A model generated the notes under the pieces. The model saw nothing but the letters and a program-made list of their open reading frames with translations. It was not told the origin of the DNA and made no database searches. A DNA stretch of 64,000 bases, taken from contig JAPWDM010000015.1 of assembly GCA_035578155.1 (NCBI GenBank), positions 9,752,709-9,816,708 on the forward strand. Direction: 5' to 3'. Position 1 is the first letter of the stretch. Each line of letters begins with the position of its first letter. The translations under genes and the position numbers were made by a program. Below, one piece after another: positions 24,607 through 36,084 of the stretch. This stretch comes from Brachynemurus nebulosus (taxonomy: Eukaryota; Arthropoda; Insecta; Neuroptera; Myrmeleontidae).

Positions 24607-24625
24607 TCGAAATCTAGGGGGGTTG
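24607..24625 (+). other. polypurine tract of the gypsy element
   Basis: CGAAATCTAGGGGGGTTG stands directly before the 3' LTR. In LTR elements this primes plus-strand DNA synthesis. Confidence 0.7.
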
Positions 24626-25736
24626 TGTAACCGCACTAAAACTTACATAGATATCGGGTCGCCATTTTGTCTCTAATAGTTAATATATGATCATTTGTAA
24701 TGGGCGTAATATTATTTTTATGGACTAATTTTGTATTTTTATTGGTTATGACGTCATATCTGGCTAATAATAGTTAATTCCGTCCGCCATTTTATTGTTA
24801 TTATTCGACATATTATTTGCTCTGTTCATTTCATATCTTTATTCAACCAATGGATATTTATATTTATGTGGTGTGACTTATTTTTGTAAGTGACTGTACT
24901 GTATTTGTGTGAATACATGCTTTGCTTGCTTTTTTATAGAGAAGTTTCTGTTTATTATTGTTGAAATTCTTAGAATCAAATATTTTATTTACTTGTTTTC
25001 GGTTATAGTATTTATCCTTATTCTTATCATATTGAATGAGAGAGATGACAATAATGGAACATTCTGGACGTCTTTTCATACCTTAAATGGTAATGTTTTT
25101 ATCCTTTTCTCTCTTTCTCTTTTTATCCTTTAGTAGTTTATATCGTTTGTTCTTTGTCATTCATATTGCTTAAAGAAATTTCGAGAAACACAAAAATATA
25201 TTTAAGGAGTGCGCAGATTGAGATTAAAAAGAGAAGAAGCAGTCTTTAAGTAAGTTTTAAGTAAATTAGTTTTGCGTGAACCGTTTTCCGTATATCGTTC
25301 TAAATATTATATACCGTTTTTCGAATATCGTTTCATAATTAAAAATTAAGCTATATTAAAGAATATTTAACCAAAATTTCTAATAAAAGAATAAAATCGT
25401 AAATGTAAAACGTTATAAACTGTAATAAATAATTTGTTGTGCGTAATAAAGTTACAAATCTTATTTACGTATGTGTTTTATTTGATTGTTCCTGCTTATT
25501 TGGAAGTGTTAAATCAAGAAAAGTTTCTAAAGTAACGATAATAGCGACAATCTGGGAACCAAGGACCAAAACAGGACACTTTAAGGGACATTAACATCAT
25601 CTTGTGTGACGAATTATCCTCTGCGCTGCATATAAACTTATTTAAGGAACGCCCATTTTTGTTCCAGTTCACTAAACTTACAAATTTTCTACCTAAGTTA
25701 TATATGCAAAAACAAAAATAAAAAACGAACGTTACA
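24626..25736 (+). repeat. 3' LTR (1111 bp)
   Basis: Near-identical to 17352-18462; followed by the target duplication CCAT. Confidence 0.95.
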
Positions 25737-25740
25737 CCAT

Positions 25741-26588
25741 TTAAAAGTAACATATGAATTCCGGTTAACAAATTTCCACAATTGTACAATGTCACTCAAC
25801 GTATTCCATATCAGAAAGTTTATACTAAATTTTCACATATTTTGTTACAAAATTCCTGTTATACAGAAGAATATTTAAGAAATTGAATAAATAAAAATGA
25901 AAATTTAATTAAATTAACCATTGTCAAAGTTGAAATTAAAAAAGAAAGTTTGAATTCAACATATAACCTTTAAATTACATGTGACCAAAATTTTACATGT
26001 TAAAATTAATTACATTATTACAATAATATAAAAATATATTAAAAAAATAATTTAAGCGTACCTGTGTTATACAGAAGTCCGGTCGTGATTACAAAAAAAA
26101 AAAATCAAATTGAAAATGAGACTAGCACAATCGAACAGCTGATTTATATAACTTAGTTTACCTCCAAAATTATCTATCACGCGTAATGATGCCAACTCAA
26201 CAAATGCAATGAACCTAACACAGCCAAAGTACAGTTCGCGTCAGCAGCGAAGGTACACTGGGCGGCAACAAAACATATACAATAAAATTAACTTTGAAAA
26301 TTATCAATTTTTTTTTATAAATTTTGAAAACGTTGTACAAAATCTAACAGCGTGTACGTATATAGTATTTATTAATGAAAATTTATTCGAATATAAAAAT
26401 TACAAAAAGGAAGAGACAAAAAACAAAATATGTTTAGTTTTCTTCATTTGTTAATGCGGTTATACCACTTTCAGTTAATTTCATGTACATTTATGCATAT
26501 AATTTACTGGTATAGTTTAGGAATTCAGTTGGAAATGTCAATTTATTTTGAAATAAAAAATTTATATCTCAAAAATAATTATAAATAT
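25741..26588. other. AT-rich spacer, no gene recognised
   Basis: A short open frame at 26209-26454 has no recognisable domain. Nothing else seen. Confidence 0.45.
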
Positions 26589-26590
26589 TA

Positions 26591-27094
26591 GGTGTACAAC
26601 TAAGTTCTACCCGTTTTTTGCAAAAAAAGTATGTAATCTTTTAGAACCAGCTTGTTGAGTGACGTTTTTTTCTACAAGTTATTGTTGTGTATGCGCAGAA
26701 TCTTGGTCCAGTAATTCTTGCAATTTCTCGTCACTGATTGTTGGAGGCTCCAGAGCGTGGTTTATCATTTAAATTGAAATCTCCATTTTTAAATTTCCGA
26801 AACCATCTTCGATACGTACTGTTATCAATAGCACTGTCACCATAAGTTGCACAGATTATTCTTTGAGTTTAGTAGCACTTTCTCCTTGATGAAATTCGTA
26901 TAGAAGACTACTATTTACTTCCATTTTCAACTCAATAAAAAAAATATATATATTGAAGATTAATATATTAAAAGCGTGATGAATTTACAGAGTAAAAACA
27001 GCCATGTGTGTATATATGCTTATTAATAATTAACCTAAAACCGGTTGTGAGATAACGCTATCTTTTGAAAACGGGTAGAACTTAGTTATACACC
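26591..27094 (-). mobile_element. mariner deletion derivative
   Basis: Inverted ends GGTGTACAACTAAGTTCTAC and its mirror (one mismatch in about 27 bp) lie between TA dinucleotides (26589-26590, 27095-27096). The minus strand keeps a piece of the N-terminal DNA-binding part of a mariner transposase near 26930-26700: an FHQGESA stretch, then YRRWFRKFKNGDF, with stops and shifts between. The catalytic domain is deleted. 504 bp in all. Confidence 0.88.
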
Positions 27095-27365
27095 TAATAA
27101 ATACAAAAAAGTTAAATTAATTTTCATATTAAATTAAATAAAACGAAAGAAAGAAAGTGATACTTATTCAATATATTTTCTCTTATATATTTATGAGGGA
27201 AATTAGGGAGAAAAATTTTCGACATTGTGCAGAATAAGGACAACTACTACAAGGTGTCTGGGCTACTACTACAGGATGAGTACTACAAGGCGACTGTGTG
27301 GTTAACATTTATGATAGACTAACTTTCGTTACAGGAAATTCCTGATAAATTTTTTCATTAAAATT

Positions 27366-27869
27366 TTAATATTCGATATTTTGTGTTATTTCTGATACCA
27401 ACACTGGTTGATTGTTAAGAAAGTTGTGCTGTTGAATTTGTTGCATCTCTAATCTGACACTACTGAAAATAATTTTGCCTTTGCGATGCTTTGATAAAAG
27501 GGAGTAAACTGTTTTACAGTAGCAGCAAGTCCCTCAAAAAATAAATCTATACGATCACTTTCTATTTTAGGAGACACATTTTCTTTATTGCTTTCTAGAA
27601 TAATTATGTTTCATCAAAACTGATGCAACAGTCTCCGATGGTATTCTTTTTTTTTTTACATTATACTTTTGCATTGATAATAATATGGTTTTGCTACTTT
27701 GTGAGTCACTTTGGTTCTCTTCTGCAGCATCTTGTAACAAAGATGCTGTCTCATCTTCTTCTATCATTATCTCATACTCTTGAATACTCAAATTTACTTT
27801 TAGCGAATTTCCAGAATGGAATTCAGCTATTACAGCCACTGTCATAACGCGACCTGAGCCTGGGACCAT
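27366..27869 (-). pseudogene. BESS-motif protein fragment, frameshifted
   Basis: The open frame from 27869 has an acidic, Ser-rich middle and ends near 27585. After a one-base shift comes DRIDLFFEGLAATVKQFTPF, which fits a BESS motif, the protein-interaction end of MADF-BESS proteins; one more shift leads to a Gln-rich tail and stop at about 27366. No MADF or Myb-like N-terminus is visible. PIF/Harbinger elements often carry a second DNA-binding protein gene, and a Harbinger transposase remnant lies 700 bp away on the other strand, so this may be its partner. Confidence 0.5.
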
Positions 27870-27922
27870 GGCAGAAATTTGTATTGAGAGGTCTCCAGAA
27901 ACCGAAAATAATATTCGCTAAA

Positions 27923-28110
<188 letters not shown>

Positions 28111-28575
28111 GCATGATAAATCTCGAACGAAACATCCTACTTTTACGAAATTTGGTGAAAATATTGGAAATCCCAAACCGTTGGACGAGTTCGTTAACCA
28201 AAATTTCCCTTTATTCAAACATTTTTGCAACATTTTTTTAAACCATTGAATCGAGGAGGAAAAATCACACAAAAAAGGTCTTTAAACTATTATTCTATGT
28301 CAACCAGTTTCCGAGAAAAACTAATTTTTTTAAACGGAAATTCGCTATGTTATGCAGAATGCTGCGACAGGGGTATTTTATCCATTTCGGGAGACGGTAC
28401 AACTCCAATTGTTGGCCTTTCCTTGAAATAAGGATTTAAAAAAACTCATGAAATCTTTATATTTTCGCATTTCGAATTTCGCAAACAGCGGCTCATAATT
28501 TTATAACTATAAACATACATTTTCAATAATATTATTAGTTCTAATAGATGTTAGTTACAAATTTATATCTGTTAC

Positions 28576-28938
28576 AGTGGGATCTTATGGCCAAAAAAAA
28601 GAGATGGAGGAAATTTTTCGCAATCAAATCTTGGAAAATGCTTAGATAGTGGAAAACTGGATATTCCTTGTGAAAGAAATTTACCTGGAACTGACAAAAC
28701 AGCACCATTTGTAATTATAGGAGATGAGGCTTTTCCACTTAAAAAATATTTAATGAGACTCTATCCTGCCGCTGGCATTGATAACGATAAACAGACATTT
28801 AATTTCAGGTTATCTTGAGCCAGATGTGTATCAGAAAATGCATTTGCACGCTTAGCCCAAAAATTTCGAATATATTTTAGAACTTTAATACCGGAAGATA
28901 TTGATAAAATAATACTAGCGACTTGTATATTACATAGC
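28576..28938 (+). pseudogene. PIF/Harbinger transposase fragment
   Basis: The C-terminal half of a DDE_Tnp_4 transposase. After a VGSYG and GGNF region (in a shifted frame) comes IIGDEAFPLKKYLMR with the second catalytic Asp, an in-frame stop, then CVSENAFARLAQKFRIYFRT with the catalytic Glu, and finally KIILATCILH. It differs clearly from the copy at 10.8-11.9 kb, so it is another subfamily. Confidence 0.82.
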
Positions 28939-29019
28939 TAGCAGTATCCGCGACGTCGTTCGCGCATGATATCAATGAGAAGCATATAAGTATAATAATT
29001 ATAAACCATTTGCATAGAA

Positions 29020-29900
29020 CAATAGTTTTGCGTGATGCATGCACATTCTCAAATTTTTTTTTTGTATTTTCTCGAGGGAAGAAAACATTTTCCCGTAATA
29101 AAGTGTTGACGCAGGTAATAAGTTATTGCCATACCAAATTTCATAAAAATCCGTTCAATAGTTTTTGCGTAGGTAATGTGTGCACATTAGGGTGGTCCTT
29201 AAAAAAATAATATTTAAAAATTACTAGGAACACCCGTTCAATTTGTTCCACAATATGAAAAAAGACTTCCGTAAAAATTTTAGATTTTTAAAAAATGTTT
29301 TAGGGGTCGCTACCAAGCTTTAAATTTTCAAAATAGTCGAAGAATTTTTAAAATTTCTATAATAATTTATCAAGGTGGTGAGTACCAAAGTGACATTGAT
29401 TATGAATTAAATAATAAATTAGGATACTACGTTAACTTTTAATTACATATTACTCACTCATAGCTTATTAAATAGATGTTCCGTTCCCAAACATGCTCTT
29501 TGCCGTGCCATCCAGGCTCTGGGTACATCTATTTAATGACCTATGAGTGAGTGATATGTAATTAAAAGTTAATGTAGTGTCCTAATTTACTATTTAATTC
29601 ATAATCAATGTTACTTTGGTGCTCATAAACTTGATGAAATTTTATAGAAATTTTGAAAAATCTTCGATTATTTTGAAAATTCAAAATTTGGTAGGAACAA
29701 AATGAACGGGTGCCCCTATTAATTTTTTAGTGCACATGCTTAAAATGGTTTTTCTATTTTCCCGTGGGAATGAGACATTTTACCGGAATAAAAAGTATCT
29801 TAGATGTTGACCCAGGTAATAGGTTATCAGCGCACCAAATTTCATTAAAATCCGTCCACTAGTTTTTGCGTGATGCGTTAACAGACAGACAGACAAAAAT
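29020..29900. repeat. dispersed repeat with period-like motif, split by a palindrome
   Basis: The sequence around TTTTTGCGTGATGC and ACCAAATTTCAT.AAAATCCGT occurs at about 29020-29195 and again at 29735-29885, ending in CAGACAGACAGAC. A 0.5-kb palindrome stands between the two parts. Phrases of this kind often mark ends of insect retroposons, but I cannot assign a family. Confidence 0.5.
29216..29727. repeat. imperfect palindrome, arms ~235 bp
   Basis: Left arm (29216-29475) and right arm (29525-29727) are inverted copies; outer ends read ACACCCGTTCAATTTGTTCC and its mirror, inner ends TTAAATAGATGT and ACATCTATTTAA. The 50-bp loop between the arms is GC-richer. Non-coding foldback or MITE. 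Confidence 0.75.
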
Positions 29901-30039
29901 TTTAAAAATCGCTGTTTTAATATCTACATCGATAACTATTTATAGCACCAGCACAATTTTCAAAAAATATTCCATATACAGAAATGGTCTCATTACAGTT
30001 TTATTGTGTGTATGGATTACATAAAATATGGTATAAATA

Positions 30040-32139
30040 GGCTATTGACTATGTACAAAAAAACAGGGGGAAAAGGAACTAATTTGTAACAGGTGTTTTA
30101 TTGTTTCATATGTTCAGTTGTACCCCAAAGATGATAATTTCACAAAGTGCTATTAAATTTAGGCGTGCGTTTTTACGAACGGCGTAAACTTATCGACGCT
30201 TACGTTTTTTAACTATAACTCAAAAACTATGCATTTTTCGTAAATACACATAATATGAGTTTTTGTAGAGAATTAGATTTCCTATCGATATGGAACTTTA
30301 TGAACTCGAAAAGCTTTTTTCTCAACAAAATAAGTCAAAACAATTATTTAAAAAAAAGCTCAAATTTTTCAATTTTTCTTTTTTTTTAAATTTTTGAGTA
30401 GTACTTTTTTCTGAGTGAATTTAGGTATAGGGATTGGTTCACAAAAAAGAAAGCTGATGTAATTCCCGTCAGAATGGTGACCGATCAAAATATTTTCGAT
30501 AAAAACCGGCTGAGACACAGTCGTTCAAATTTACATACTTTTTTACAATTTTATTTCTTTTGACTTTTATACCATATTATTTGTAATTTTTACACAAAAA
30601 AATTATTTTTATTGAGTACAAAAATTATTTCCGCTTTACCAGAGGTAAAAGTGGTAACGATAAAATTTTAATATTCGTATGATCTTAGGTATAAAAAAAA
30701 ACTTTAATATTGTACTAATTTATAGTTCTAATTTTTTTTAAAAGTTACATGTACCTATTATATCTCTCTCATAATGTTTTCAAATTCAATATCAATATCT
30801 TCATCAACATCGTTTTGGACATCTTCTTCTGTCATTTCTGGAACATCCGCATTTTCACAATTTAGGCCCATACATTCTTTGCCGAACATGGAGCAGCTAA
30901 TTCCTATAATTTTCTACAGCCGCAATTTACGTAATAGAATTAAATCGTAGTTTCTCTTTATGGCATTAAGGCCAACAGTTTAGGTAGTTCTCGGTTACAA
31001 CTTTTTCAAAAATTATCAAAAAGCACAAAATTTTCTCTAACCAATTTCCCACTAACTTCTGATGCCACTAAATATCACGGTTTAAGGACGTACCACCAAA
31101 TTCAACAGCGGGAAGGAAATATTTTAAATCCATTTGAGTGGGGTTGAAAAAAATCTAAAAATGGATTAGTGCCAATTAAAACAACAAAACCTCCTGCACT
31201 GTAGAATTTACTGGAACAAATAGCTTGCGGGTGTATAAAAGGTTGTCACGGAAATTGCAGCTGTAGAAAATTAGGAATTAGCTGCAAAGAATTTATTTGC
31301 AAAAATGCGGATGTTCCAGAAAATTGTGAAAATGCGGATGTTCCAGAAATTACAGAAGGAGATGTCCAAAACGATGTTGATGAAGATATTGATATTGAAT
31401 TTGAAAACATTATGGGAGAAATATAATAGGTACATTTAATTTTTTTTTAAAAATAGAACTGTAATTTAGTACAATATTAAAGTTTCTTTTTATACCTAAG
31501 ATCATATGAATATCAAAATTTTTAGCAAATAATTTTATCGTTATCTCTGATAAAGCAGAAATAATTTTTGTACTCAATAAAAATAATTTTTGCGTGTAAA
31601 AATTACAAATAACATGGTATAAAAGTCAAAAGTAATAAAATTGTAAAAAAGTAGGTAACTTTGAACGACTGTATCTCAGCCGGTTGTTATCGAAAATAGT
31701 TTTATCGGTCACCATTCTGACGGGAATTACATCAGCTTTCTTTTTTGTGAACCAATCCCTATACCTAAATTCACTCAGAAAAAAGTACTACTCAAAAATT
31801 TAAAAAAAAAGAAAAATTGAAAAATTTTAGCTTTTCTTTAAATAGTTTTTTTGACTTATTTTGTTGAGAAAAAAGTTTTTTGAGTTCATAAAGTGCCATT
31901 TCGATAGGAAATTTAATTCTCTACAAAAAATCGTATCATGTGTATTTACGACAAATGCATAGTTTTTGAGTTATAGCTAAAAAACGTAAGCGTCGATAAG
32001 TTTACGCCGTTCGTAAAAACGCACGCCTAAATTTAATAGCACTTTGTGAATTTATCATCTTTGGGGTACAATTGAACATATGAAACAATAAAACACCTGT
32101 TACGAATTAGTTCCTTATTCAACTACATAGTCAATAGCC
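30040..32139. mobile_element. 2.1-kb foldback element with 8-bp target duplication
   Basis: Ends read GGCTATTGACTATGTA and its mirror, with the direct repeat TATAAATA at 30032-30039 and 32140-32147. The two arms of about 850-880 bp are near mirror images; a unique centre lies around 30930-31250. Eight-base duplications are typical of the hAT and P groups, but no transposase is present. Each arm contains the same piece of a Cys-rich gene, so the foldback formed after the element captured or carried this gene. Confidence 0.88.
31022..31426 (+). pseudogene. Cys-rich (CxCxxGC...CxCRK) protein fragment
   Basis: A decayed reading frame with YHGLRTYHQIQ, then NPFEWG, a stop, GLVPIKTTKPPA, another stop, and finally LLEQIACGCIKGCHGNCSCR with SCKEFICKN after it, ending at TAA 31424. 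This order (RTYxQVQ, WGW, PAP, Cys-rich tail) recurs in multi-copy arthropod genes of unknown function, as far as I recall. The acidic end (about 30770-30930 on the minus strand) is also present in the left arm. Not functional here. Confidence 0.6.
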
Positions 32140-32147
32140 TATAAATA

Positions 32148-33909
32148 CTCTAAATTTAGATTCCCCTTAAGGGGAACTTCAGCTTCGTCCTTTGCTCAAA
32201 GAGCAGTAAAACTCGTGAAATATTTAAAAAAAAAAAACTATTTCTTCTGAAGTGCGCTTCCTTGGCCACAATATAATAAATAAACAAAATTGTTTGAACA
32301 TACACATTATATATACAGAACTTTCATGTCAACATTTTATGTACGAAATTACTGAAAATAAACGTAAATACGCATAATATTTTACCTGTTTTATTTATTT
32401 CCTATTTTCATTCAAATATTTTACTTGTGAAAATTGTCGCTATACAATTTGTTTCCCATATTGTACAATTCATTCATTGTATTTTCTCACTTGTTCTATA
32501 AGTGGTTCGTCCATTTTTAAAAGTAACAACCAAAATTCTGTAATCAAAATACAAATATAAACAATATAAACATTGTTATAAAGTAATACAAACAAACAAA
32601 TCTTCAGGTACTAATAGTTAATCTCATTCACATTGCACATTCAAACATATCTTGATTTAGTTCAGTTACATCAAAACATTCTTTTCAAGAATGTTTGACT
32701 GGACAGAACGTGGAAGTTACTGAACGGTGACTGATAACGTGAGTAGAATTGTTATGAGGTTTAGAACACAGTCATTCACCCCAGATAGGTGAAACACCCG
32801 TCTGGAGGTCATGACCCTGTGTTCTAAACCTCACATGCTATTTAAAGAGGGAACACTAACCTAATACCTTGACGAAGGTTAGTGACGTAATGATTTCCAT
32901 TATTGACGTAATTCAGGTAAAAATATTTTTGCTTAATCTAAGTTCTTAATATTATTTTGTAAACACCTGTCTGAAGCCCATGACCTTGTTTTCGAGATAT
33001 CATATACTATTTTATGAAAGATTACTAACCTAATACCTTGAGGAAGGTCAGTAACGCGATAATTTCAATTGGATTATTGAGGTAGTCTATGTAAAAATAT
33101 TTTTCTTTAATCTAAGTTCTTAAAATTATTTTGCAAACAACTGTCTCACTATTAATGAATGTGTACAAAATATCATATATAGAAAAATCATTATTGTGTC
33201 TTCTGTTAAGCGACCTTTTAACCCCTGTTTATTTATCTTTATTCAAAAAAAAAATGTGTATTTTAATTTCAACGAAAAATTGAACTCATTGACTAAAATT
33301 AGAAATTTCATATGAACAATTCATTCTTAAAATTTTTATTTAATCACTAATTTTTCTATGTAATAAACTTTTTGCGTTAAATCATGCTAACATAATTGTC
33401 AAAAAAATACAAAATTTTAAGACAAAAAATTCTCACATACCTCAAGAAGAGTTAACACACAAATTTTTTAAAACACGAAAGGAAAAATAAAAAAACTTTT
33501 TTACATTTTTTAAAATTTTTATTGTTGTCGGATTTTTATTAAAACTTTTATACAATGCTTACTATTTGAAATCACAAACACAACTGTTTTATTTTAATAC
33601 ATATAAATTTATCAATTTGACTTTTTGACATTTACATAATTATCTTATTTTTCTAGAATTTTGTACATTATTTGGTTTTTTCCAATTTTAAGGAAAAAAA
33701 TAGGTTTAATTGGATGATTTTGGGGTCAGCATTTTTTCTAATCTTGTTTTCAAAAATTTTTATTATTTAAAAATTAAGAAAAAAATATAAATTTAATTAG
33801 TTCATTAGTCTGTTTCAACACTCGCATTCATATTTCTTATCTTATTTTAATATTAAAAATACACTCTACTTAAAAATTATTAGTCTTACAAAGTGTTTAA
33901 AAAATTTTT
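32148..33909. other. AT-rich sequence with a hairpin and a local tandem repeat, no gene
   Basis: Apart from the hairpin and tandem copies listed at 32755-33150, I see only AT-rich sequence with poly-A and poly-T runs. Confidence 0.5.
32755..33150. repeat. 17-bp-stem hairpin followed by a ~180-bp tandem duplication
   Basis: TGAGGTTTAGAACACAG (32755-32771) pairs perfectly with 32817-32833; inside, CCAGA/TCTGG and GGTG/CACC can form further stems. Two diverged copies of a unit starting AAACACCYGTCTG and containing ACTAACCTAATACCTTGA follow at about 32791-32966 and 32967-33150. Confidence 0.7.
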
Positions 33910-34371
33910 TCAGTTAAAATATTGTTTGTAACATATCATATTTTTTAAGGCGCACTTCTTCGACATTTCATTATGATATAGACATGCATAGCACGGAGAA
34001 TATTCTATTAAATGAAGTATTGTTTCAGGTCGAATGTTTTCGATATTAATTGAATTAATGTTAAAATGTAATTTTAGTAATTTACGTTTTTGTTCACCCA
34101 TCACAAAAATTTCACTACAATATTGTAAATAATTTTTTATTTCCTCTTTTCCCTTATAATAATCTGTTGATCCGTCAAGCCACGTCAGGTTATGTACAAA
34201 TTTAGTAAGATGGCTATTTACTCGTTGATATTTTTTGGGTAAATTTTCCTATTCATATGGCGATTTTAAGATCCAGTGTCCAATTTTATTATTCTGAATG
34301 ATTGCAACTTCTTTGGGAATAAAATCACCAACAACACCCCGCATCCCATATATTTCAACAATAGTGAACAT
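33910..34371 (-). pseudogene. unrecognised protein of the Polinton-like unit, one internal stop
   Basis: ATG at 34371 opens a 153-codon frame, closed once by TAG after about 44 codons (SPYE, then stop, then ENLPKKYQ) and otherwise intact to 33910. Features: MFTIVEIYG start, an FIPKEVAIIQ strand, WLDGS in the middle, and a C-terminal C..C...H/CA cluster (YSPCYACLYHNEM). No family that I can name. It heads a run of minus-strand genes pointing away from the DNA polymerase gene. Confidence 0.5.
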
Positions 34372-34540
34372 TTTTTGGAAACGCTTGAACAAACAAAAAT
34401 CAATTGTTCACCAAAAAACTTATTTTTAAACTAAATTGTGCTGATGTATTAATGAAAGTATGTATACATTTTCCCTTACAATTTTTTTGTAGCCTTTTTT
34501 AAAACTACTTCAGTTGTTCGTCAATATTTTTTTGTAGCTT

Positions 34541-34785
34541 TCAATATTTTTTTTTTTTTGTTACAGAAAGTATTTCAAATAACAATTCTTGACTTTCGTT
34601 TTCAATAATCTTCTGAAAATCTCTTGCAAATTTAACAAAGTTTTCATCAATAAAATATCGTTTTTTATCTGAAATTTCTTGTTTAAAATTTAACATGAAT
34701 TCCAAAATATGGTTCAATATTTTTAGACTTTCTCGTGCCAATATTAAATCTGTTTCACTGCCTAATTCATTGTTGGAATTTTGTT
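34541..34785 (-). pseudogene. gene fragment cut by the Penelope insertion
   Basis: The frame is open from the insertion boundary at 34785 down to 34541. It has a charged, helical composition with KFARDFQKIIENESQELLFE near the end. No start codon: the frame runs into the Penelope boundary, so the insertion appears to have disrupted it. Function unknown. Confidence 0.45.
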
Positions 34786-34948
34786 GATTAGTTTATAATT
34801 AGACCTTAAATACCCCTTGATTTTCAACTTGGCACCTAATTCCAACGCACTTCTATTCAGGAAAAAACAGAACTGGAAAAAGTTGGAAAAATAACCATAC
34901 TTCAAATGATGACAAAATTTATATTTCATCATACATCCAATAATATAA

Positions 34949-34990
34949 CAATATCGAATATTTCGTCGTAGTTGTACGACATCATCAGCG
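34949..34990 (-). ncRNA. hammerhead-ribozyme-like motif, Penelope minus copy
   Basis: On the minus strand: CTGATGA, an extra T, stem GTCGT/ACGAC with loop ACAACT, GAAA, then ATATTCGATAT as a short third stem. Penelope-like elements are known to carry hammerhead ribozymes in their terminal repeats. The extra T and a weak first stem mean activity is doubtful. Confidence 0.35.
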
Positions 34991-36084
34991 AAAAGATTTC
35001 TTTAAAATCTGTATAAAAATAAAATAAAATACAGGTTTTATGAACAATCGTTAACAAAAAACCTTTTTAATCCAAAAACAAATGATTAATTATTACTGTA
35101 AAATTCAATACCAAAATTTTAAATTTTAATTATATCACAATGAAGAAAATTTTATTTAAAAATATGTATAATAATATTTGGTGGAAATTGTTATTGAAAA
35201 AACAATTGTTACAAGTTAAAATCTACATTCCAAAAATACATTGAAAATTATTCAATATAATTAAACAATGTAATCAAAATTGAAAATGTTTTAATACGAA
35301 ATTATGAAAGGAAAATCAATCTCATCCTAGAAAATATTGAACTTGTGAGGTATAATAATTCTCAAATTTGCATTTTAAGTTGAGGTGAATACAACCATTT
35401 TTTTAAAGTTTAAAATTTTCAATAATGAAAATTACAAATAATTATTTTTGAACCTCAAAAATTTTAATCTATATATAAATCATTAAAAATTTTTATATAT
35501 TGCCCTACACGGCATATACAAAGAAAATTCCAATTGATTGATGAAATTTTTTCTCCTTTCAATTCAAGATAATGTAACTTCAATTCAGAAAAAAAGGCGG
35601 TGATATTTAAATTTAACAAAAATATTTTTGAAAACTTTTTTAAAAAAAATTTTTTTTTTATATAAATATTCTAAAAATAAAACAAACCAAGACATAAGTG
35701 TACTTACATAAATTATACTAAATTAATACAGGAAAAATTTTTTCCATTAGTCGAAAACCATTATTTCATAAATTAAAATAAAGTTGTGTAGAATTAAATG
35801 TTAAGTTATTTGAAGAAAAAAATATTTTGTAAAAATTACTATTAAAAAAGTAAAATTTTTTGAATTTTTAGTTAAACACTTCATCTGAACCATTATTGTT
35901 AATTTAATTTATTTAAACGTTTCATCTAAACAATGCGGCTCTCAGTTACTAATTGAAAAAAGAATTTAAAAAAAACTTTAAACTACCATTTTTTTTACAA
36001 AATTGGTTAACACCAAATGGAAAATACTAGAAGTTTCTATTATGAAATTGGTAGCAAAAATATACTCCTCTTATGTAATTATTA

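Larger units (their letters stand above)
17352..25736 (+). mobile_element. Ty3/gypsy-type LTR retrotransposon, complete but defective
   Basis: Two 1111-bp LTRs that start TGTAACCGC and end CGTTACA enclose gag and pol in the order protease, reverse transcriptase, RNase H, integrase. The 4-bp direct repeat CCAT lies at 17348-17351 and 25737-25740. A polypurine tract (AATCTAGGGGGGTTG) precedes the 3' LTR. I find no tRNA-primer match beginning TGG directly after the 5' LTR. No envelope gene is seen: 23894-24625 is non-coding. About five differences between LTRs point to a recent insertion, yet the genes are broken in several places. Confidence 0.95.
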
